Positions 1 to 9,982 of a DNA stretch of 64,000 nucleotides are shown here, one piece after another (position 1 is the stretch's first letter; the number at the start of each line of letters is the position of its first letter). Location: contig NZ_CP072548.1 in assembly GCF_017798005.1 (NCBI RefSeq), positions 372,001 through 436,000 on the forward strand. Reading direction: 5' to 3'. The notes beneath the pieces are model-generated. The model saw nothing but the letters and a program-made list of their open reading frames with translations. It did not search any database and had not been told where the DNA came from. Position numbers and translations under genes: made by a program. This DNA comes from Aggregatibacter sp. 2125159857. GTDB lineage: Bacteria; Pseudomonadota; Gammaproteobacteria; Enterobacterales; Pasteurellaceae.

Positions 1-119
1 ATCGTGGCACATTCCCAGCATTAAACCTTTCTCCGGTGAACTTCGATGCATTATTTGTTGAGTATTTACAACGTCAACAACAAGAGCAAGAATCCGAAGA
101 GCAACCAAGCGTGAACTAA
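1..119 (+). CDS. secB: SecB, protein-export chaperone (3' end only)
   Basis: The window starts inside this gene. Only the last 38 codons and the stop remain, in the frame beginning at base 3. The visible end contains a proline-valine-asparagine-phenylalanine segment followed by a Gln/Glu-rich acidic tail, as in SecB, the cytosolic tetrameric chaperone that keeps preproteins unfolded and delivers them to SecA. The order secB-gpsA-cysE downstream is the one found in enteric bacteria and supports the call. The tail is known in the family to contact SecA. The N-terminal part cannot be judged here. Confidence 0.88.
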   Translation, partial: RGTFPALNLSPVNFDALFVEYLQRQQQEQESEEQPSVN

Positions 120-125
120 TCTGCA

Positions 126-165
126 AAACCCGCTTCATTAAGTGATAAAGCGGGTTTATTTTTTT
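126..165 (+). terminator. Terminator after secB
   Basis: AAACCCGCTT (126-135) pairs with AAGCGGGTTT (148-157) across a 12-base loop, followed by a T-rich run. This is a typical intrinsic terminator between secB and gpsA. Confidence 0.85.
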
Positions 166-197
166 CGTTACCGTCTTTTTCGCCATTCAAGGAGTTA

Positions 198-1214
198 ATG
201 ATGAATACGACTTTGACCCATTCTTCAATTACTGTGTTAGGCGCCGGTTCTTTCGGTACGGCATTAGCCATTGCATTTTCACGTAATGGACATCCCACTT
301 ACCTTTGGGGGCACAATCCGCAAAAAATGCAGAAACTGAATGCTGAGCGACAAAATGCAGAATTTTTGCCGGATATTCTTTTCCCTGAGACGTTATCTCT
401 GGAAGCCGATTTAGCGAAAGCGATTCAAGCCTCACGGGATTTATTGTTGGCGGTTCCAAGTCATTGTTTTGGTGACATTCTCTCACAAATTCGACCGCAC
501 TTACGTCCTGACAGCCGTATCATTTGGGCAACGAAAGGCTTGGAGCGGGATACGGGTCGTTTGTTAGAAGAGGTGATTAAGGAAAAATTGGGCAACCACT
601 ATCCGTTAGCCGTGCTTTCCGGGCCAACCTTTGCTAAAGAGCTGGCATCAGGGCTTCCTACAGCAATTACTTTAGCGTCGAATAACGAAGAATTTGCGTT
701 GCAGTTTCAGGCGCGTATTCATTGCAGTAAACATTTTCGTGTGTATATTAACAACGATATGCTTGGTGTGCAGTTGGGTGGAGCGATTAAAAACGTGATT
801 GCTATCGGTGCAGGCATTTCCGATGGCATGGGATTTGGCGCAAACGCCAGAACAGCGCTGATTACGCGTGGCATTGCCGAAATATCCCGTTTAGGCACCG
901 CACTTGGGGCAAACCCGAATACATTTATGGGAATGTCGGGGTTAGGTGATCTTGTTTTAACCTGTACTGACAATCAATCCCGCAACCGTCGCTTTGGTAT
1001 TATGTTGGGGCAGGGCTTTTCTGCTCAAACGGCAATGGATAACATCGGTCAGGTCGTGGAGGGCTTTTATAATACAAAAGAAGCGCATTTGCTTGCGCAA
1101 CGGCACGGTATCGAAATGCCTATCACGGAGCAAATTTATCAAGTGCTATTTTGTGGTAAAAATGCAAAAGAAGCGGCAGTAAATTTATTAGGCAGAGAAC
1201 GTAAAGAGGAATAA
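198..1214 (+). CDS. gpsA: Glycerol-3-phosphate dehydrogenase [NAD(P)+]
   Basis: This 338-residue protein reduces dihydroxyacetone phosphate to sn-glycerol 3-phosphate, the backbone precursor of phospholipids, in the cytosol. The dinucleotide-binding GAGSFG motif lies at residues 15-20, and a GGAIKNV segment near residue 195 carries the conserved catalytic lysine of the family. An AAGGAG ribosome site at 189-194 precedes two adjacent ATG codons (198 and 201), so the protein may begin one residue later. The length is normal. cysE follows after three bases, so the two are almost certainly cotranscribed, as in enteric relatives. Confidence 0.95.
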   Translation: MMNTTLTHSSITVLGAGSFGTALAIAFSRNGHPTYLWGHNPQKMQKLNAERQNAEFLPDILFPETLSLEADLAKAIQASRDLLLAVPSHCFGDILSQIRPHLRPDSRIIWATKGLERDTGRLLEEVIKEKLGNHYPLAVLSGPTFAKELASGLPTAITLASNNEEFALQFQARIHCSKHFRVYINNDMLGVQLGGAIKNVIAIGAGISDGMGFGANARTALITRGIAEISRLGTALGANPNTFMGMSGLGDLVLTCTDNQSRNRRFGIMLGQGFSAQTAMDNIGQVVEGFYNTKEAHLLAQRHGIEMPITEQIYQVLFCGKNAKEAAVNLLGRERKEE

Positions 1215-1217
1215 TTC

Positions 1218-2015
1218 ATGTCATCAACGGTTTGGCAATCTATTCGTCAGGAAGCGAAAGAGTTGGTAGAGAATGAACCTATGCTTGCCAGTTTTTTCCA
1301 TTCCACCATTTTAAAACACCATAACTTAGGCAGCGCGTTAAGTTATATTTTAGCGAACAAATTAGCCAATACGATTATGCCGGCAATTGCCTTGCGTGAG
1401 ATTATTGAAGAAACCTATCAGGAAAAACCAAGCATCATTGAATGTGCTGCCTGTGACATTCAAGCGGTGCGTCAGCGCGATCCGGCAGTGGAGCTTTGGT
1501 CAACACCATTGCTTTATTTAAAAGGGTTTCATGCCATTCAAAGTTATCGTATTACACACTATTTATGGCAACAAAATCGCAAAGCACTTGCGATTTACCT
1601 GCAAAATCAGATTTCTGTGGCGTTTGATGTGGATATTCACCCGGCAGCAAAAATCGGTCATGGCATTATGTTTGACCATGCCACCGGTATTGTGGTAGGG
1701 GAAACGTCCGTGATTGAAAATAACGTGTCTATTTTGCAAGGCGTTACGCTTGGCGGAACCGGTAAAGAATGTGGCGATCGCCATCCGAAAATTCATGAAG
1801 GTGTGATGATCGGTGCCGGCGCGAAGATTTTAGGCAATATCGAAGTCGGCAAATACGCTAAAATCGGTGCTAATTCAGTGGTCCTACAACCGGTTCCGGA
1901 CTATGCCACCGCCGCCGGCGTACCGGCACGCATTATAGGCAAAGACAAAGATGCCAAACCGGCATTTGAGATGGACCAAAATTTTATTGATCTGGGCATG
2001 GAATTAAACATTTAG
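1218..2015 (+). CDS. cysE: Serine O-acetyltransferase
   Basis: CysE transfers acetyl from acetyl-CoA to serine, the first committed step of cysteine synthesis. The 265-residue protein has an N-terminal helical half and a C-terminal left-handed beta-helix built from hexapeptide repeats. The segment DIHPAAKIG and the later FDHATG carry the conserved catalytic Asp/His residues. The protein ends in ...LGMELNI; a terminal isoleucine is the part of CysE known to dock into the active site of O-acetylserine sulfhydrylase (CysK), so complex formation is expected. It follows gpsA directly. An uptake signal (2049-2057) lies just downstream. Confidence 0.95.
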   Translation: MSSTVWQSIRQEAKELVENEPMLASFFHSTILKHHNLGSALSYILANKLANTIMPAIALREIIEETYQEKPSIIECAACDIQAVRQRDPAVELWSTPLLYLKGFHAIQSYRITHYLWQQNRKALAIYLQNQISVAFDVDIHPAAKIGHGIMFDHATGIVVGETSVIENNVSILQGVTLGGTGKECGDRHPKIHEGVMIGAGAKILGNIEVGKYAKIGANSVVLQPVPDYATAAGVPARIIGKDKDAKPAFEMDQNFIDLGMELNI

Positions 2016-2131
2016 CACACACCATCAGTAAAAACATCATAAAAATTGACCGCACTTTTCTGATGATGGTTTCTGGTTTCTCTAGAAACTGTCGTGAGAA
2101 AAGTCGTAACCAGGAGAAAATGAGGTAAAAA

Positions 2132-2521
2132 ATGACAAACGTAATTCATACCGATAAAGCACCGGCAGCCATCGGCCCTTATGTTCAAGCCGTTGATTTG
2201 GGGAATTTGGTGTTCACCTCCGGACAAATTCCGGTGAACCCGCAAACTGGCGAGATTCCGACAGATATTGCTCAACAAGCGAGACAGTCTTTAGAAAATA
2301 TTAAAGCCATTTTAGAACAAGCCGGTTTAGGCGTGAAAGATATTGTGAAAACCACGGTATTTGTGAAAGATTTAAAAGATTTTGCAACAGTTAACGCAGA
2401 GTATGAAGCCTTTTTCAAGGCACATCATCATCCAAGTTTTCCGGCACGTTCTTGTGTCGAAGTCGCGCGTTTGCCGAAAGATGTTGGATTAGAAATCGAA
2501 GCGATTGCTGTTAGATCATAA
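2132..2521 (+). CDS. ridA: RidA family reactive intermediate (enamine/imine) deaminase
   Basis: This is a 129-residue protein of the YjgF/YER057c/UK114 (RidA) family, close to the usual 128 residues. RidA hydrolyses reactive 2-aminoacrylate and related enamines released by PLP enzymes such as threonine dehydratase, protecting other PLP enzymes from damage. The conserved start (KAPAAIGPY), the FTSGQIP segment and the C-terminal half with the catalytic arginine (SFPARSCVEVARLPKD) are all visible. It sits alone between cysE and a strong terminator, after a 116-bp gap containing one uptake signal. The start has a weakly placed GAGG ribosome site upstream. Confidence 0.93.
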   Translation: MTNVIHTDKAPAAIGPYVQAVDLGNLVFTSGQIPVNPQTGEIPTDIAQQARQSLENIKAILEQAGLGVKDIVKTTVFVKDLKDFATVNAEYEAFFKAHHHPSFPARSCVEVARLPKDVGLEIEAIAVRS

Positions 2522-2546
2522 TTCTTTAGTGAATATGACTTCTTAA

Positions 2547-2585
2547 GGTCAAACCTTTGTTACACAGAGGTTTGGCCTTTTTTCT
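2547..2585 (+). terminator. Terminator after ridA
   Basis: GGTCAAACCT (2547-2556) pairs with AGGTTTGGCC (2568-2577), with one G-T wobble, followed by a T run. Confidence 0.88.
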
Positions 2586-2654
2586 TGGTTTGTTACACCA
2601 TGGCGCATTTAGGTGACGCATTGATTCTATTGTTAGGCATTATTTTAATGTAAC

Positions 2655-2682
2655 AAAAAAGCGCTAAGTAAAAACTTAGCGC
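2655..2682 (-). terminator. Terminator of tRNA-Ser
   Basis: The arms GCGCTAAGT (2661-2669) and ACTTAGCGC (2674-2682) form a perfect 9-bp stem. Read on the minus strand it is followed by six T (2655-2660). It lies 12 bases past the tRNA-Ser 3' end. Confidence 0.85.
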
Positions 2683-2694
2683 CTCTTCTGAATA

Positions 2695-2784
2695 TGGCGG
2701 AGGAACTGGGATTCGAACCCAGGGAGGGCGTAAACCCTCGCCGGTTTTCAAGACCGGTGCCTTCAACCGCTCGACCATTCCTCC
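2695..2784 (-). tRNA. tRNA-Ser (anticodon TGA)
   Basis: Read on the minus strand, the 90-base sequence begins GGAGGAATGGTCGAG and ends with an encoded CCA. The anticodon stem CCGGT/ACCGG encloses the loop CTTGAAA, giving anticodon TGA. A long variable arm (GCGAGGG...CCCTC) and a GGTTCGAATCC T-arm identify a serine tRNA. It has its own promoter (2804-2832) and terminator (2655-2682). Confidence 0.96.
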
Positions 2785-2803
2785 GTGTGTTGAAGTGACG
2801 TGA

Positions 2804-2832
2804 ATAATACGGACTCTTGCTATTTAAGTCAA
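2804..2832 (-). promoter_or_regulatory. Promoter of tRNA-Ser
   Basis: On the minus strand TTGACT (2832-2827) and TATTAT (2809-2804) are separated by exactly 17 bp, placing the start about 12 bases before the mature tRNA. The -35 box overlaps the base of the hairpin that follows rne. Confidence 0.75.
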
Positions 2833-2864
2833 GCAGTTAAATAAAAGAAATCATTTAACTGCTT
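2831..2864 (-). terminator. Hairpin after rne, probable terminator
   Basis: A perfect 12-bp stem (2831-2842 with 2853-2864, loop 10) lies 19 bases past the rne stop. The following T run is poor on the minus strand, so termination may be partial or the hairpin may protect the mRNA 3' end. Confidence 0.55.
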
Positions 2865-2882
2865 TATTTTCAGTCGATAGTA

Positions 2883-5741
2883 TTATTTTACTTCCGCTTT
2901 CGTTGGCTCCGCATAAACATGGCTGATGGCCATGTGATGACCTGCCGCGCCTTTTCCGTAGAAATAATAACGCGATTTTGTCCATTCAGTGATTGGATAA
3001 GCAACGATTGGCGTATCCGAGGCTTTGGCTAATGTCGCCTCTGCTTTGGTATGCGCGACTGCAGAGAATGTTCCAATTCGTCCGTTGAACACATAAGTGC
3101 GGTCGGTTTCAGCCATGAATTTCACTTCATGTGCTGTTTTCGGCTCAACCTGTTCAGCTACTGCCGCAGTGGGTTCTGACGTCACGTTATGATTTAAACG
3201 TTCTAAAGATGCCTGAATTTTCTTCTCAACAGAATCATTTGCCGGCTGAGCAATAAATTCAGTTAATGGTTGAACGTCATTTTTAGCTTTCTCAACAATC
3301 ATATCCAAGGCTGGCACAGTAAGGCTCTTCTCGGTTTCTGCACTTGATTGATTTTGTTGTTCAAGTAGCTCATCAACAGATAAGAACGCATTTTCTTTTT
3401 CTTTCGGTTGATTGACTTGCGCCATATCGATCCAGACTTTACCGCTAGCAAGCTCCGGAGACGCCACTGCAGCAAATAACGGCATAGGTGATTTTTCTTG
3501 TGGACGACGACGGCGTTGATTATTTACACGTAAATGACGTGGTAAACGACGTTGACGAGCATTATCACGACTGCGTTCAGGTTCATTTGAGACATCAGCT
3601 GCATTTGTCGAAATCACAGGCGCTTCTACATGGCGAGGCTCATTGATGTTTTCAGCAAGTGCCATATTTTCTGCTTGCGGTATTGGATTGTCTGTGGCTT
3701 CGTCATAAACACGAACTTTTTTGTGTAAATCTCGACGTTGGCGACGTTGTGTTGGTTCAGCCTTTTCTTCGTTAACCGGCGCAGAAATGCTAGATTTAAC
3801 AATTTCTTCAGTGACCTCAGGTTTTCGGCTGCGCTTATTATTGCGTTCTTGATTACGGCTTCTAATCTCAGATTTATCCGCACTTTGTTCTTCAATCACG
3901 TTTTCCGTATTTTCGTTGCGAACACGACGGTTGTTACGACGATCTTGATTGCGACGATTACGGTTGTTCATGTTTCTGTTGTTTGGGCGAGCTTTTTTGT
4001 TTTTCTCTTCCGGTTTTGGCTCAGAAGCAAATAAACCTTTTAACGCAGCGAATAAACGGCTTAACAACGATGGCGCTTTGGGTTCTTTGCGCTCAATCGG
4101 TGCCGGCGCCGGCATGGTAATCGCCAATGAAACGGCCGCACTTTCCACCGCCGGGGTTTCTGCCGGTGTCGCTTCAATATTGCGGGAAACCAATGATTCC
4201 TCAGCAGCAAAGGTTTCATCTTGATCTTGATGTAATTTTGCCAAATTGTAGCTTAACTCATTCACTTCTTGGCCATCACGAACACGAAATACACTGAAGT
4301 TCGGTGTTTCCATCGCTTCGTTTGGCACCACGATGATATCGACATCATGGCGTTTTTCGATGCTATGAATGGCTTTACGTTTTTCGTTTAATAAGTAAGA
4401 AGCAATTTGTACCGGAACGATGGTGTGAACCTGTTTGGTATTTTCTTTTAATGCTTCTTCTTCCAATAAACGCAAGATAGAAAGTGAAAGTGATTCGTTA
4501 TCACGGATTTTACCGGTGCCTTGGCAACGCGGGCAGACGTGATGAGAGGATTCACCTAATGACGGACTCAAACGTTGGCGTGACATTTCCAACAAACCGA
4601 AGCGAGAAATACGACTAATTTGAATACGTGCACGATCTTGGCGTACGGCATCACGGATGCGGTTTTCCACTTCACGCTGATGGCGCACCGGCGTCATATC
4701 GATAAAGTCGATCACAATTAAACCGCCCAAGTCGCGTAAACGTAATTGACGCGCAATTTCATCTGCGGCTTCAAGGTTAGTGTTTAATGCGGTTTCTTCG
4801 ATATCACCGCCACGGGTAGAACGTGCGGAGTTAATATCAATGGCTGTTAAAGCTTCAGTGGCGTCAATGACAATAGAACCCCCGGAAGGTAAACGCACTT
4901 CACGTTGGAAAGCGGATTCAATTTGGGATTCGATTTGGTAATGACTGAATAGCGGTACTTCGCCTTGATATAATTTCACTCGATTAATGAAATCCGGACG
5001 CACTAATTTGATGTGTGCTTTCGCTTTTTCATAGACTTTCGGGCTATCAATCAGAATTTCGCCGATATCACGACGCAAATAGTCGCGAATCGCACGCACG
5101 ATAACATCACTTTCTTGGTGAATTAAGAACGGCGCAGGGCGGCTTTCTGAGGCTTGTTTGATCGCCTCCCAATGGTGCAATAGCACTTTCAAGTCCCATT
5201 GTAATTCTTCCGGCGATTTACCTACACCGGCGGTACGCACGATTAAACCTACACCTTCAGGCACATCTAAAGAACTCAAAGCATCTTTTAACTCCAAACG
5301 CTCATCGCCCTCAATGCGGCGAGAAATGCCACCCGCACGTGGGTTGTTTGGCATGATCACCAAATAACTTCCTGCCAAGGAAACAAAGGTTGTCAACGCA
5401 GCACCTTTATTGCCGCGCTCTTCTTTGTTCACTTGAACGATAACTTCTTGTCCTTCAGAAATAATATCGCGAATATTCGGGCGACCTTGATAGACATAAT
5501 CCGCCGGGAAATATTCACGTGCAATTTCTTTTAACGGTAAAAAACCGTGACGTTCTGCGCCATAATCCACAAAAGCGGCTTCTAAACTCGGTTCAACGCG
5601 AGTGATTTTCCCTTTGTAAATATTGGCTTTTTTCTGTTCGTGACCAGGACTTTCGATGTCCAAGTCAAATAAGCGTTGTCCATCGACTAACGCAACGCGC
5701 AACTCTTCTTTTTGAGTTGCGTTGATTAACATTCTTTTCAT
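2883..5741 (-). CDS. rne: Ribonuclease E
   Basis: RNase E is the essential endonuclease that starts mRNA decay and matures rRNA and tRNA; its C-terminal half scaffolds the degradosome at the inner membrane. This 952-residue protein shows the S1 RNA-binding region near residues 35-125, the DNase I-like catalytic segment with conserved aspartates in [10 protein letters not shown] and IVIDFIDM (near residues 300 and 345), and the zinc link CPRCQGTG near residue 405. From about residue 520 the sequence becomes low-complexity, with runs rich in Arg/Asn and Glu as expected for the scaffold, though the RhlB, enolase and PNPase sites cannot be placed by eye. It is shorter than the E. coli protein (1061 residues). 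It is divergent from rluC, as in enterics. Confidence 0.95.
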   Translation of the reverse strand: MKRMLINATQKEELRVALVDGQRLFDLDIESPGHEQKKANIYKGKITRVEPSLEAAFVDYGAERHGFLPLKEIAREYFPADYVYQGRPNIRDIISEGQEVIVQVNKEERGNKGAALTTFVSLAGSYLVIMPNNPRAGGISRRIEGDERLELKDALSSLDVPEGVGLIVRTAGVGKSPEELQWDLKVLLHHWEAIKQASESRPAPFLIHQESDVIVRAIRDYLRRDIGEILIDSPKVYEKAKAHIKLVRPDFINRVKLYQGEVPLFSHYQIESQIESAFQREVRLPSGGSIVIDATEALTAIDINSARSTRGGDIEETALNTNLEAADEIARQLRLRDLGGLIVIDFIDMTPVRHQREVENRIRDAVRQDRARIQISRISRFGLLEMSRQRLSPSLGESSHHVCPRCQGTGKIRDNESLSLSILRLLEEEALKENTKQVHTIVPVQIASYLLNEKRKAIHSIEKRHDVDIIVVPNEAMETPNFSVFRVRDGQEVNELSYNLAKLHQDQDETFAAEESLVSRNIEATPAETPAVESAAVSLAITMPAPAPIERKEPKAPSLLSRLFAALKGLFASEPKPEEKNKKARPNNRNMNNRNRRNQDRRNNRRVRNENTENVIEEQSADKSEIRSRNQERNNKRSRKPEVTEEIVKSSISAPVNEEKAEPTQRRQRRDLHKKVRVYDEATDNPIPQAENMALAENINEPRHVEAPVISTNAADVSNEPERSRDNARQRRLPRHLRVNNQRRRRPQEKSPMPLFAAVASPELASGKVWIDMAQVNQPKEKENAFLSVDELLEQQNQSSAETEKSLTVPALDMIVEKAKNDVQPLTEFIAQPANDSVEKKIQASLERLNHNVTSEPTAAVAEQVEPKTAHEVKFMAETDRTYVFNGRIGTFSAVAHTKAEATLAKASDTPIVAYPITEWTKSRYYFYGKGAAGHHMAISHVYAEPTKAEVK

Positions 5742-6013
5742 TCGTTTTCTCTTTTATCGAAAGGGTTTATGCCCTAAAAATACGTCATCAAAAATGACCG
5801 CACTTTGCTTAGTCGCCGACCTCGTGTCTGTCGCAGAATGTCCGTCTTCCCGACTGTCATCTGCTGGGTGCATTGGCAACCTTATTCACACTCATATCAT
5901 CTTGATATGTGAATAAAAACAAAACCGGTTAAAAAATGGTTTGCAAGCTGTCGCTCATATTGATGGTTAAAAATCATTGCAATAACAACGTCTTATGCCG
6001 AATGCTGCATTGT
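5742..6013 (-). promoter_or_regulatory. Long 5' leader of rne (candidate rne5-type autoregulatory element)
   Basis: About 270 bases of rne leader lie between a likely start near 6008 and the rne ATG at 5741. The clearest element is a long hairpin: TTATTCACA (5882-5890) pairs with TGTGAATAA (5908-5916), continued inside by TATCA/TGATA. In E. coli the rne leader (Rfam rne5) lets RNase E cleave its own mRNA. Position and size suggest the same role here, but I did not recognise the E. coli primary sequence. One uptake signal (5797-5805) lies in the leader. Confidence 0.5.
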
Positions 6014-6022
6014 ATTCTATCA
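6014..6022 (-). promoter_or_regulatory. Extended -10 of the rne promoter
   Basis: On the minus strand the sequence reads TGA-TAGAAT, an extended -10 element. No good -35 is seen 17 bp upstream. It would give an rne leader of about 265 nt. Confidence 0.45.
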
Positions 6023-6157
6023 ATGATAACCTGTTTATTTTAAAGCCTTTTTTATGACTCAAAAAGGCGCGTTATTATCGCTTGAATGGGGATTTTTAGC
6101 AAGGCGTTTCACCCTTTGTGGAAGATTCTTTGCGACATTCAAACTCGCCGTGCAATA

Positions 6158-6166
6158 TGCTATGAT
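6158..6166 (+). promoter_or_regulatory. Extended -10 of the rluC promoter
   Basis: TGC-TATGAT is an extended -10 about 40 bases upstream of the chosen rluC start. The -35 region is poor. It supports starting translation at 6207, since the longer in-frame ATG at 6054 would lie upstream of transcription. Confidence 0.4.
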
Positions 6167-6206
6167 GCGCGCCAATTTTTATGTAAAAGATCGTAATAAA
6201 CACAAA

Positions 6207-7166
6207 ATGAATGAAAAAATAGTTAACCCGAACGTGCAATTTCTCACGATAAGCGATGATGAAGCTGGTCAAAGATTAGATAATTTTCTCCTTGCGCGCT
6301 TAAAAGGGGTGCCTAAAAGCCTGATTTATCGCATTGTACGCAAAGGCGAAGTGCGGGTGAATAAAGGCAGAATTAAGCCGGAATATAAATTACAAGCCGA
6401 GGATGTGGTGCGAATTCCACCGGTACGTGTGGCAGAAAAAGCACAGGACACCGTTTCTCATAAACTCACCAAAGTCGCCCAATTAGAACAACACATTATT
6501 TTTGAAGACAATTATTTATTGGTGCTTAATAAGCCTTCCGGTATTGCCGTACATGGGGGCAGTGGGCTTGATTTTGGCGTGATTGAGGCATTACGTGCGC
6601 TTCGTCCGGAGGCGCGTTTCTTGGAATTGGTTCATCGTTTGGATCGCGATACTTCGGGGATTTTATTGGTAGCGAAAAAACGTTCTGCGTTGCGTCATTT
6701 ACATGAACAGTTGCGTGAAAAAACGATTCAAAAAGAGTATTTAGCCCTTGTGCGTGGGCAGTGGCAATCACACTGTAAAGTGGTGCAGGCACCGTTGTTA
6801 AAAAATGAGCTGTCGAGCGGCGAGCGCATTGTGAAAGTCAGTGAGCAAGGTAAACCGTCGGAAACCCGTTTTTCTGTGGAAGAGCGTTACGAGAATGCCA
6901 CGTTAGTGAAAGCTTCGCCGGTTACAGGCCGAACCCACCAAATCCGCGTGCATACGCAATATGCCGGACATCCTATTGCTTTAGATAGCAAATATGGCGA
7001 CAAGGTATTCGATCAACAAATGACAGAATTTGGTTTGAATCGTTTATTCTTGCATGCTTATTCTATTCGTTTTGAACATCCGCATAGTGGTGAAACGTTG
7101 CGTTTAACGGCTCAGTTGGATGAGAAAATGAAAGGGATTTTAAAACGCTTGCGAGAGATGAAGTAA
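6207..7166 (+). CDS. rluC: 23S rRNA pseudouridine(955/2504/2580) synthase
   Basis: RluC converts three uridines of 23S rRNA to pseudouridine. The 319-residue product has an N-terminal S4-like RNA-binding domain (AGQRLDNFLLARLKGVPKSLIYRIVRKGEVRVNK region, residues about 18-50) and the RluA-type catalytic domain with HRLDRDTSG carrying the catalytic aspartate near residue 145. The ORF stays open upstream to 6054, but the extension is unlike the family and lies over the promoter, so the ATG at 6207 was chosen. It is divergent from rne, as in E. coli. The stop codon is embedded in an uptake signal (7166-7174). Confidence 0.94.
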   Translation: MNEKIVNPNVQFLTISDDEAGQRLDNFLLARLKGVPKSLIYRIVRKGEVRVNKGRIKPEYKLQAEDVVRIPPVRVAEKAQDTVSHKLTKVAQLEQHIIFEDNYLLVLNKPSGIAVHGGSGLDFGVIEALRALRPEARFLELVHRLDRDTSGILLVAKKRSALRHLHEQLREKTIQKEYLALVRGQWQSHCKVVQAPLLKNELSSGERIVKVSEQGKPSETRFSVEERYENATLVKASPVTGRTHQIRVHTQYAGHPIALDSKYGDKVFDQQMTEFGLNRLFLHAYSIRFEHPHSGETLRLTAQLDEKMKGILKRLREMK

Positions 7167-7222
7167 AGTGCGGTGGATTTTCCGTGCATTTTGAAAATAC
7201 TGAAAAAAATGACCGCACTTTT
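7166..7222 (+). terminator. Uptake-signal inverted repeat serving as terminator
   Basis: AAGTGCGGT (7166-7174) and ACCGCACTT (7212-7220) form an inverted pair followed by T residues. A third uptake signal follows at 7267-7275. Confidence 0.6.
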
Positions 7223-7335
7223 GCCGTGTTGATCACATTTCTCAAATAAAAACAGCGAAAAAATTGACCGCACTTCCCCCTTTATCTTTAAGCGTTGTAG
7301 AATCAATCTTATCCCATCAACGTCTAGGATAGGTT

Positions 7336-8706
7336 ATGAAACGTGTGACGCTTCTTTTGAATAGAACCTTACTGGCAAGTAGCATGGTATTGCTGACGGC
7401 GTGCCATTCCATCCTTTACCAACCCGCGAAAACCCTCAGCCAAATTGATCCGGAAAAGGGGTACCGTTTAGAAAAGACCATGCAACAAGCGCTGGAAAAA
7501 GAAAATTTAGTGATTGTCACTTTTTCCGGTGGCGGTTCACGGGCAGCGTCTTTGGGATATGGTGTACTAGAACAGTTTCAGCAGACAGCGGTACGCCCAA
7601 CAGAAAAAGGCGATACGTTGTTACAAAATATTGATGTGGTGTATGGTGTTTCCGGCGGTTCGGTATTGGCGGCTTATTTTGCCTTGGAGGGGCAAAAGAC
7701 GATCCCTAAATTTAAGGCATTTTTTCTCAAGAAAAATTTCCAAAAAAAAGTCATTAACGAAGTGTTTTCTTTGAGCAATGTGCCTCGGCTGACGTCGCCG
7801 CAATTCGGGCGGAGCGATTTATTGCAAGAGCAACTGAATTTGGCGTTATATCATGGGAAGACGTTTGCCGATTTGGCGCAGCAGCGTAAAGGGCCGTTTG
7901 CGGTGATTAACGCCACTGATATGACAGCAGGACAGAAAGTGTCGTTTACGCAAGACTTCTTTGATTGGCTTTGCGTGGATTTGAATGATATTGAAATTGC
8001 GCGTGCGGTGGCGGCATCCAGTGCCGTGCCATTAATTTTTTCACCAATAACACTGAATAATCATGGCGGCTTTTGCCACGCTGAAAGTAAAAAAGCGTTT
8101 CTGATGCAAACACAGCCACACAATCATTTATCGTTAAGCTATTTTGATGCTATGCAAAAGCGGTTAGCGCGTTATCAAGATAGTATAGAACAACCTTATT
8201 TGCATTTAGTGGATGGCGGTTTAACGGATAATGTAGGGTTGGTGAGTTTGCTGGACGTGTCGAATTTGCTGAGTATGCGCAAACTCTATTCAGAACTCAA
8301 AAAATCGCATTTACGCCATATCATTGTGGTGAGTGTGAATGCGCAAAATGAACGAACCCCTCTTATTGATAAATCGGCAGAGGTGCCGAGTGCAAGAGAT
8401 GTGGTGAATGCCGTGATTAATGTGCCGATTGATAAGGCGACAGAATCGACCGTGCAATATTCACAAACATTTGTAAATCAATGGAATGCCTATGCTAAAC
8501 GCCAAAAGGGAGCAAAAATTCACATTTATTTTGTGAATTTAAGTTTAAAAGATTTGCCGGAGGGGCAACTAAAAAAAGACGTATTAAATATTGGAACGTC
8601 CTTTTATTTGCCGGAATCTGATGTGGATAAGTTACGTGAGGCTGCCAAGATTTTGTTAATGCAATCAAAGGCCTATCATGCTGCATTAAATGCATTACAA
8701 CAGTGA
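7336..8706 (+). CDS. Patatin-like phospholipase lipoprotein
   Basis: This 456-residue protein begins with a lipoprotein signal peptide whose lipobox is LTAC, with Cys23 as the likely lipidated residue. It then carries the patatin signature: the oxyanion loop SGGGSR near residue 65, the nucleophile elbow GVSGGS near residue 104, and the catalytic Asp in VDGGLTDN near residue 292. Patatin enzymes are Ser-Asp acyl hydrolases acting on lipids. Location is therefore the periplasmic face of the inner or outer membrane. The substrate is unknown. The gene stands alone with uptake signals on both sides. An unrelated cytosolic patatin lies at 19505. Confidence 0.85.
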   Translation: MKRVTLLLNRTLLASSMVLLTACHSILYQPAKTLSQIDPEKGYRLEKTMQQALEKENLVIVTFSGGGSRAASLGYGVLEQFQQTAVRPTEKGDTLLQNIDVVYGVSGGSVLAAYFALEGQKTIPKFKAFFLKKNFQKKVINEVFSLSNVPRLTSPQFGRSDLLQEQLNLALYHGKTFADLAQQRKGPFAVINATDMTAGQKVSFTQDFFDWLCVDLNDIEIARAVAASSAVPLIFSPITLNNHGGFCHAESKKAFLMQTQPHNHLSLSYFDAMQKRLARYQDSIEQPYLHLVDGGLTDNVGLVSLLDVSNLLSMRKLYSELKKSHLRHIIVVSVNAQNERTPLIDKSAEVPSARDVVNAVINVPIDKATESTVQYSQTFVNQWNAYAKRQKGAKIHIYFVNLSLKDLPEGQLKKDVLNIGTSFYLPESDVDKLREAAKILLMQSKAYHAALNALQQ

Positions 8707-8753
8707 GACGAATGAGATGAGATCAGCAAAGTGCGGTGGATGTTGAGGGTAAA

Positions 8754-8830
<77 letters not shown>

Positions 8831-8863
8831 ATTGTAAAAGGAACAGTAAAGAAGTAGAGAGAG

Positions 8864-8940
8864 TGGTCGGCGAGATAGGATTTGAACCTACGACCCACTG
8901 GTCCCAAACCAGTTGCGCTACCAAACTGCGCTACTCGCCG
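8864..8940 (-). tRNA. tRNA-Pro (anticodon TGG)
   Basis: The minus strand reads CGGCGAGTAGCGCAG... and ends with an encoded CCA. The anticodon stem-loop ACTGGTTTGGGACCAGT gives anticodon TGG. It is probably cotranscribed with tRNA-Arg. Confidence 0.96.
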
Positions 8941-8954
8941 AAAAGATGTGTAGC

Positions 8955-8982
8955 ATTATAGTTTTCTTTCTTATTCAGTCAA
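8955..8982 (-). promoter_or_regulatory. Promoter of the tRNA-Pro/tRNA-Arg unit
   Basis: On the minus strand TTGACT (8982-8977) and TATAAT (8960-8955) are separated by 16 bp, 14 bases before the tRNA-Pro 5' end. Confidence 0.75.
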
Positions 8983-9099
8983 TAAGTTTTTTTTATTTTG
9001 CCATTGAATGCCTAAATTTATTGCAATCCGGCTTACATAAAAGGAGCTTTTCTGACAAAATAGCAAACGTTTGTATTTTCTTTTTCATCGGAGACGCCA

Positions 9100-9960
9100 A
9101 TGACCGCTCAAATTATTTCCGGAACGCAATTAGCCAGTCAAATTAAATCGAATGTTGCTCAACAAATTTCACAGTATGTCGCTCAGGGAAAACGCGCGCC
9201 GGGCTTAGCGGTGATTTTGGTGGGGGCGGATCCTGCCTCGCAAGTGTATGTGGGCAGTAAACGGAAAAGCTGTACTGAAATCGGTATCGTATCAAAATCC
9301 TATGATTTACCGGAAACCACAACGGAACAGGCGTTATTGGAACTGATTGAAGAGTTGAATCAAGATGCCGAGATTAATGGCATTTTGGTGCAGTTGCCGT
9401 TGCCGAAACACATTGATAGCACCAAAGTGATTGAGCAAATTTCCCCGGAAAAAGATGTGGACGGTTTTCATCCCTACAATGTTGGGCGGTTGTGCCAACG
9501 TATTCCCACATTGCGTGCGTGTACTCCTTACGGCGTGATGAAATTATTAGAGACCACCGGCATTTCTTTCTATGGCAAACACGCAGTCATTGTGGGCGCC
9601 TCTAATATTGTCGGTCGTCCGATGGCACTTGAATTGCTGTTAGCCGGTTGCACCGTGACCGTAACACACCGTTTCACCGAAGATTTGGCGAGTCATATTC
9701 GTCAAGCGGATATTTTAGTGGTGGCGGTGGGCAAACCGAAATTTATTAAAGGCGAATGGATTAAAGAAGGCGCGGTAGTGGTGGATGTGGGCATTAACCG
9801 CCTTGAGGGTAAACTTGTGGGCGATGTGGAATTTGATGTGGCGGCACAGCGTGCGTCCTATATTACTCCAGTGCCGGGGGGCGTGGGCCCGATGACGGTG
9901 GCGATGTTGATGCAAAACACCCTTTCCGCTTATGAAAAACAACAGGGGGAAGCAGCGTAG
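9100..9960 (+). CDS. folD: Bifunctional methylenetetrahydrofolate dehydrogenase/cyclohydrolase
   Basis: FolD interconverts 5,10-methylene-, methenyl- and 10-formyl-tetrahydrofolate in one-carbon metabolism. The 286-residue protein is of normal length. It shows the YVGSKRKSC segment with the catalytic lysine near residue 54, the QLPLPKH motif near 98, and the signature [12 protein letters not shown] near 260. The ATG at 9100 follows GGAGACGCCA. The gene is convergent with asd and shares a bidirectional uptake-signal terminator with it. Confidence 0.95.
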   Translation: MTAQIISGTQLASQIKSNVAQQISQYVAQGKRAPGLAVILVGADPASQVYVGSKRKSCTEIGIVSKSYDLPETTTEQALLELIEELNQDAEINGILVQLPLPKHIDSTKVIEQISPEKDVDGFHPYNVGRLCQRIPTLRACTPYGVMKLLETTGISFYGKHAVIVGASNIVGRPMALELLLAGCTVTVTHRFTEDLASHIRQADILVVAVGKPKFIKGEWIKEGAVVVDVGINRLEGKLVGDVEFDVAAQRASYITPVPGGVGPMTVAMLMQNTLSAYEKQQGEAA

Positions 9961-9982
9961 CATCTTCCTTAAAAAAGATATA

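Noticed and set aside
6054..6206. Upstream in-frame extension of rluC
   Set aside because: The extra 51 residues do not resemble the family, and the region contains the probable promoter at 6158-6166.
8913..9146. Open frame across the tRNA-Pro region
   Set aside because: It covers the end of a tRNA and its promoter and has no coding signals.
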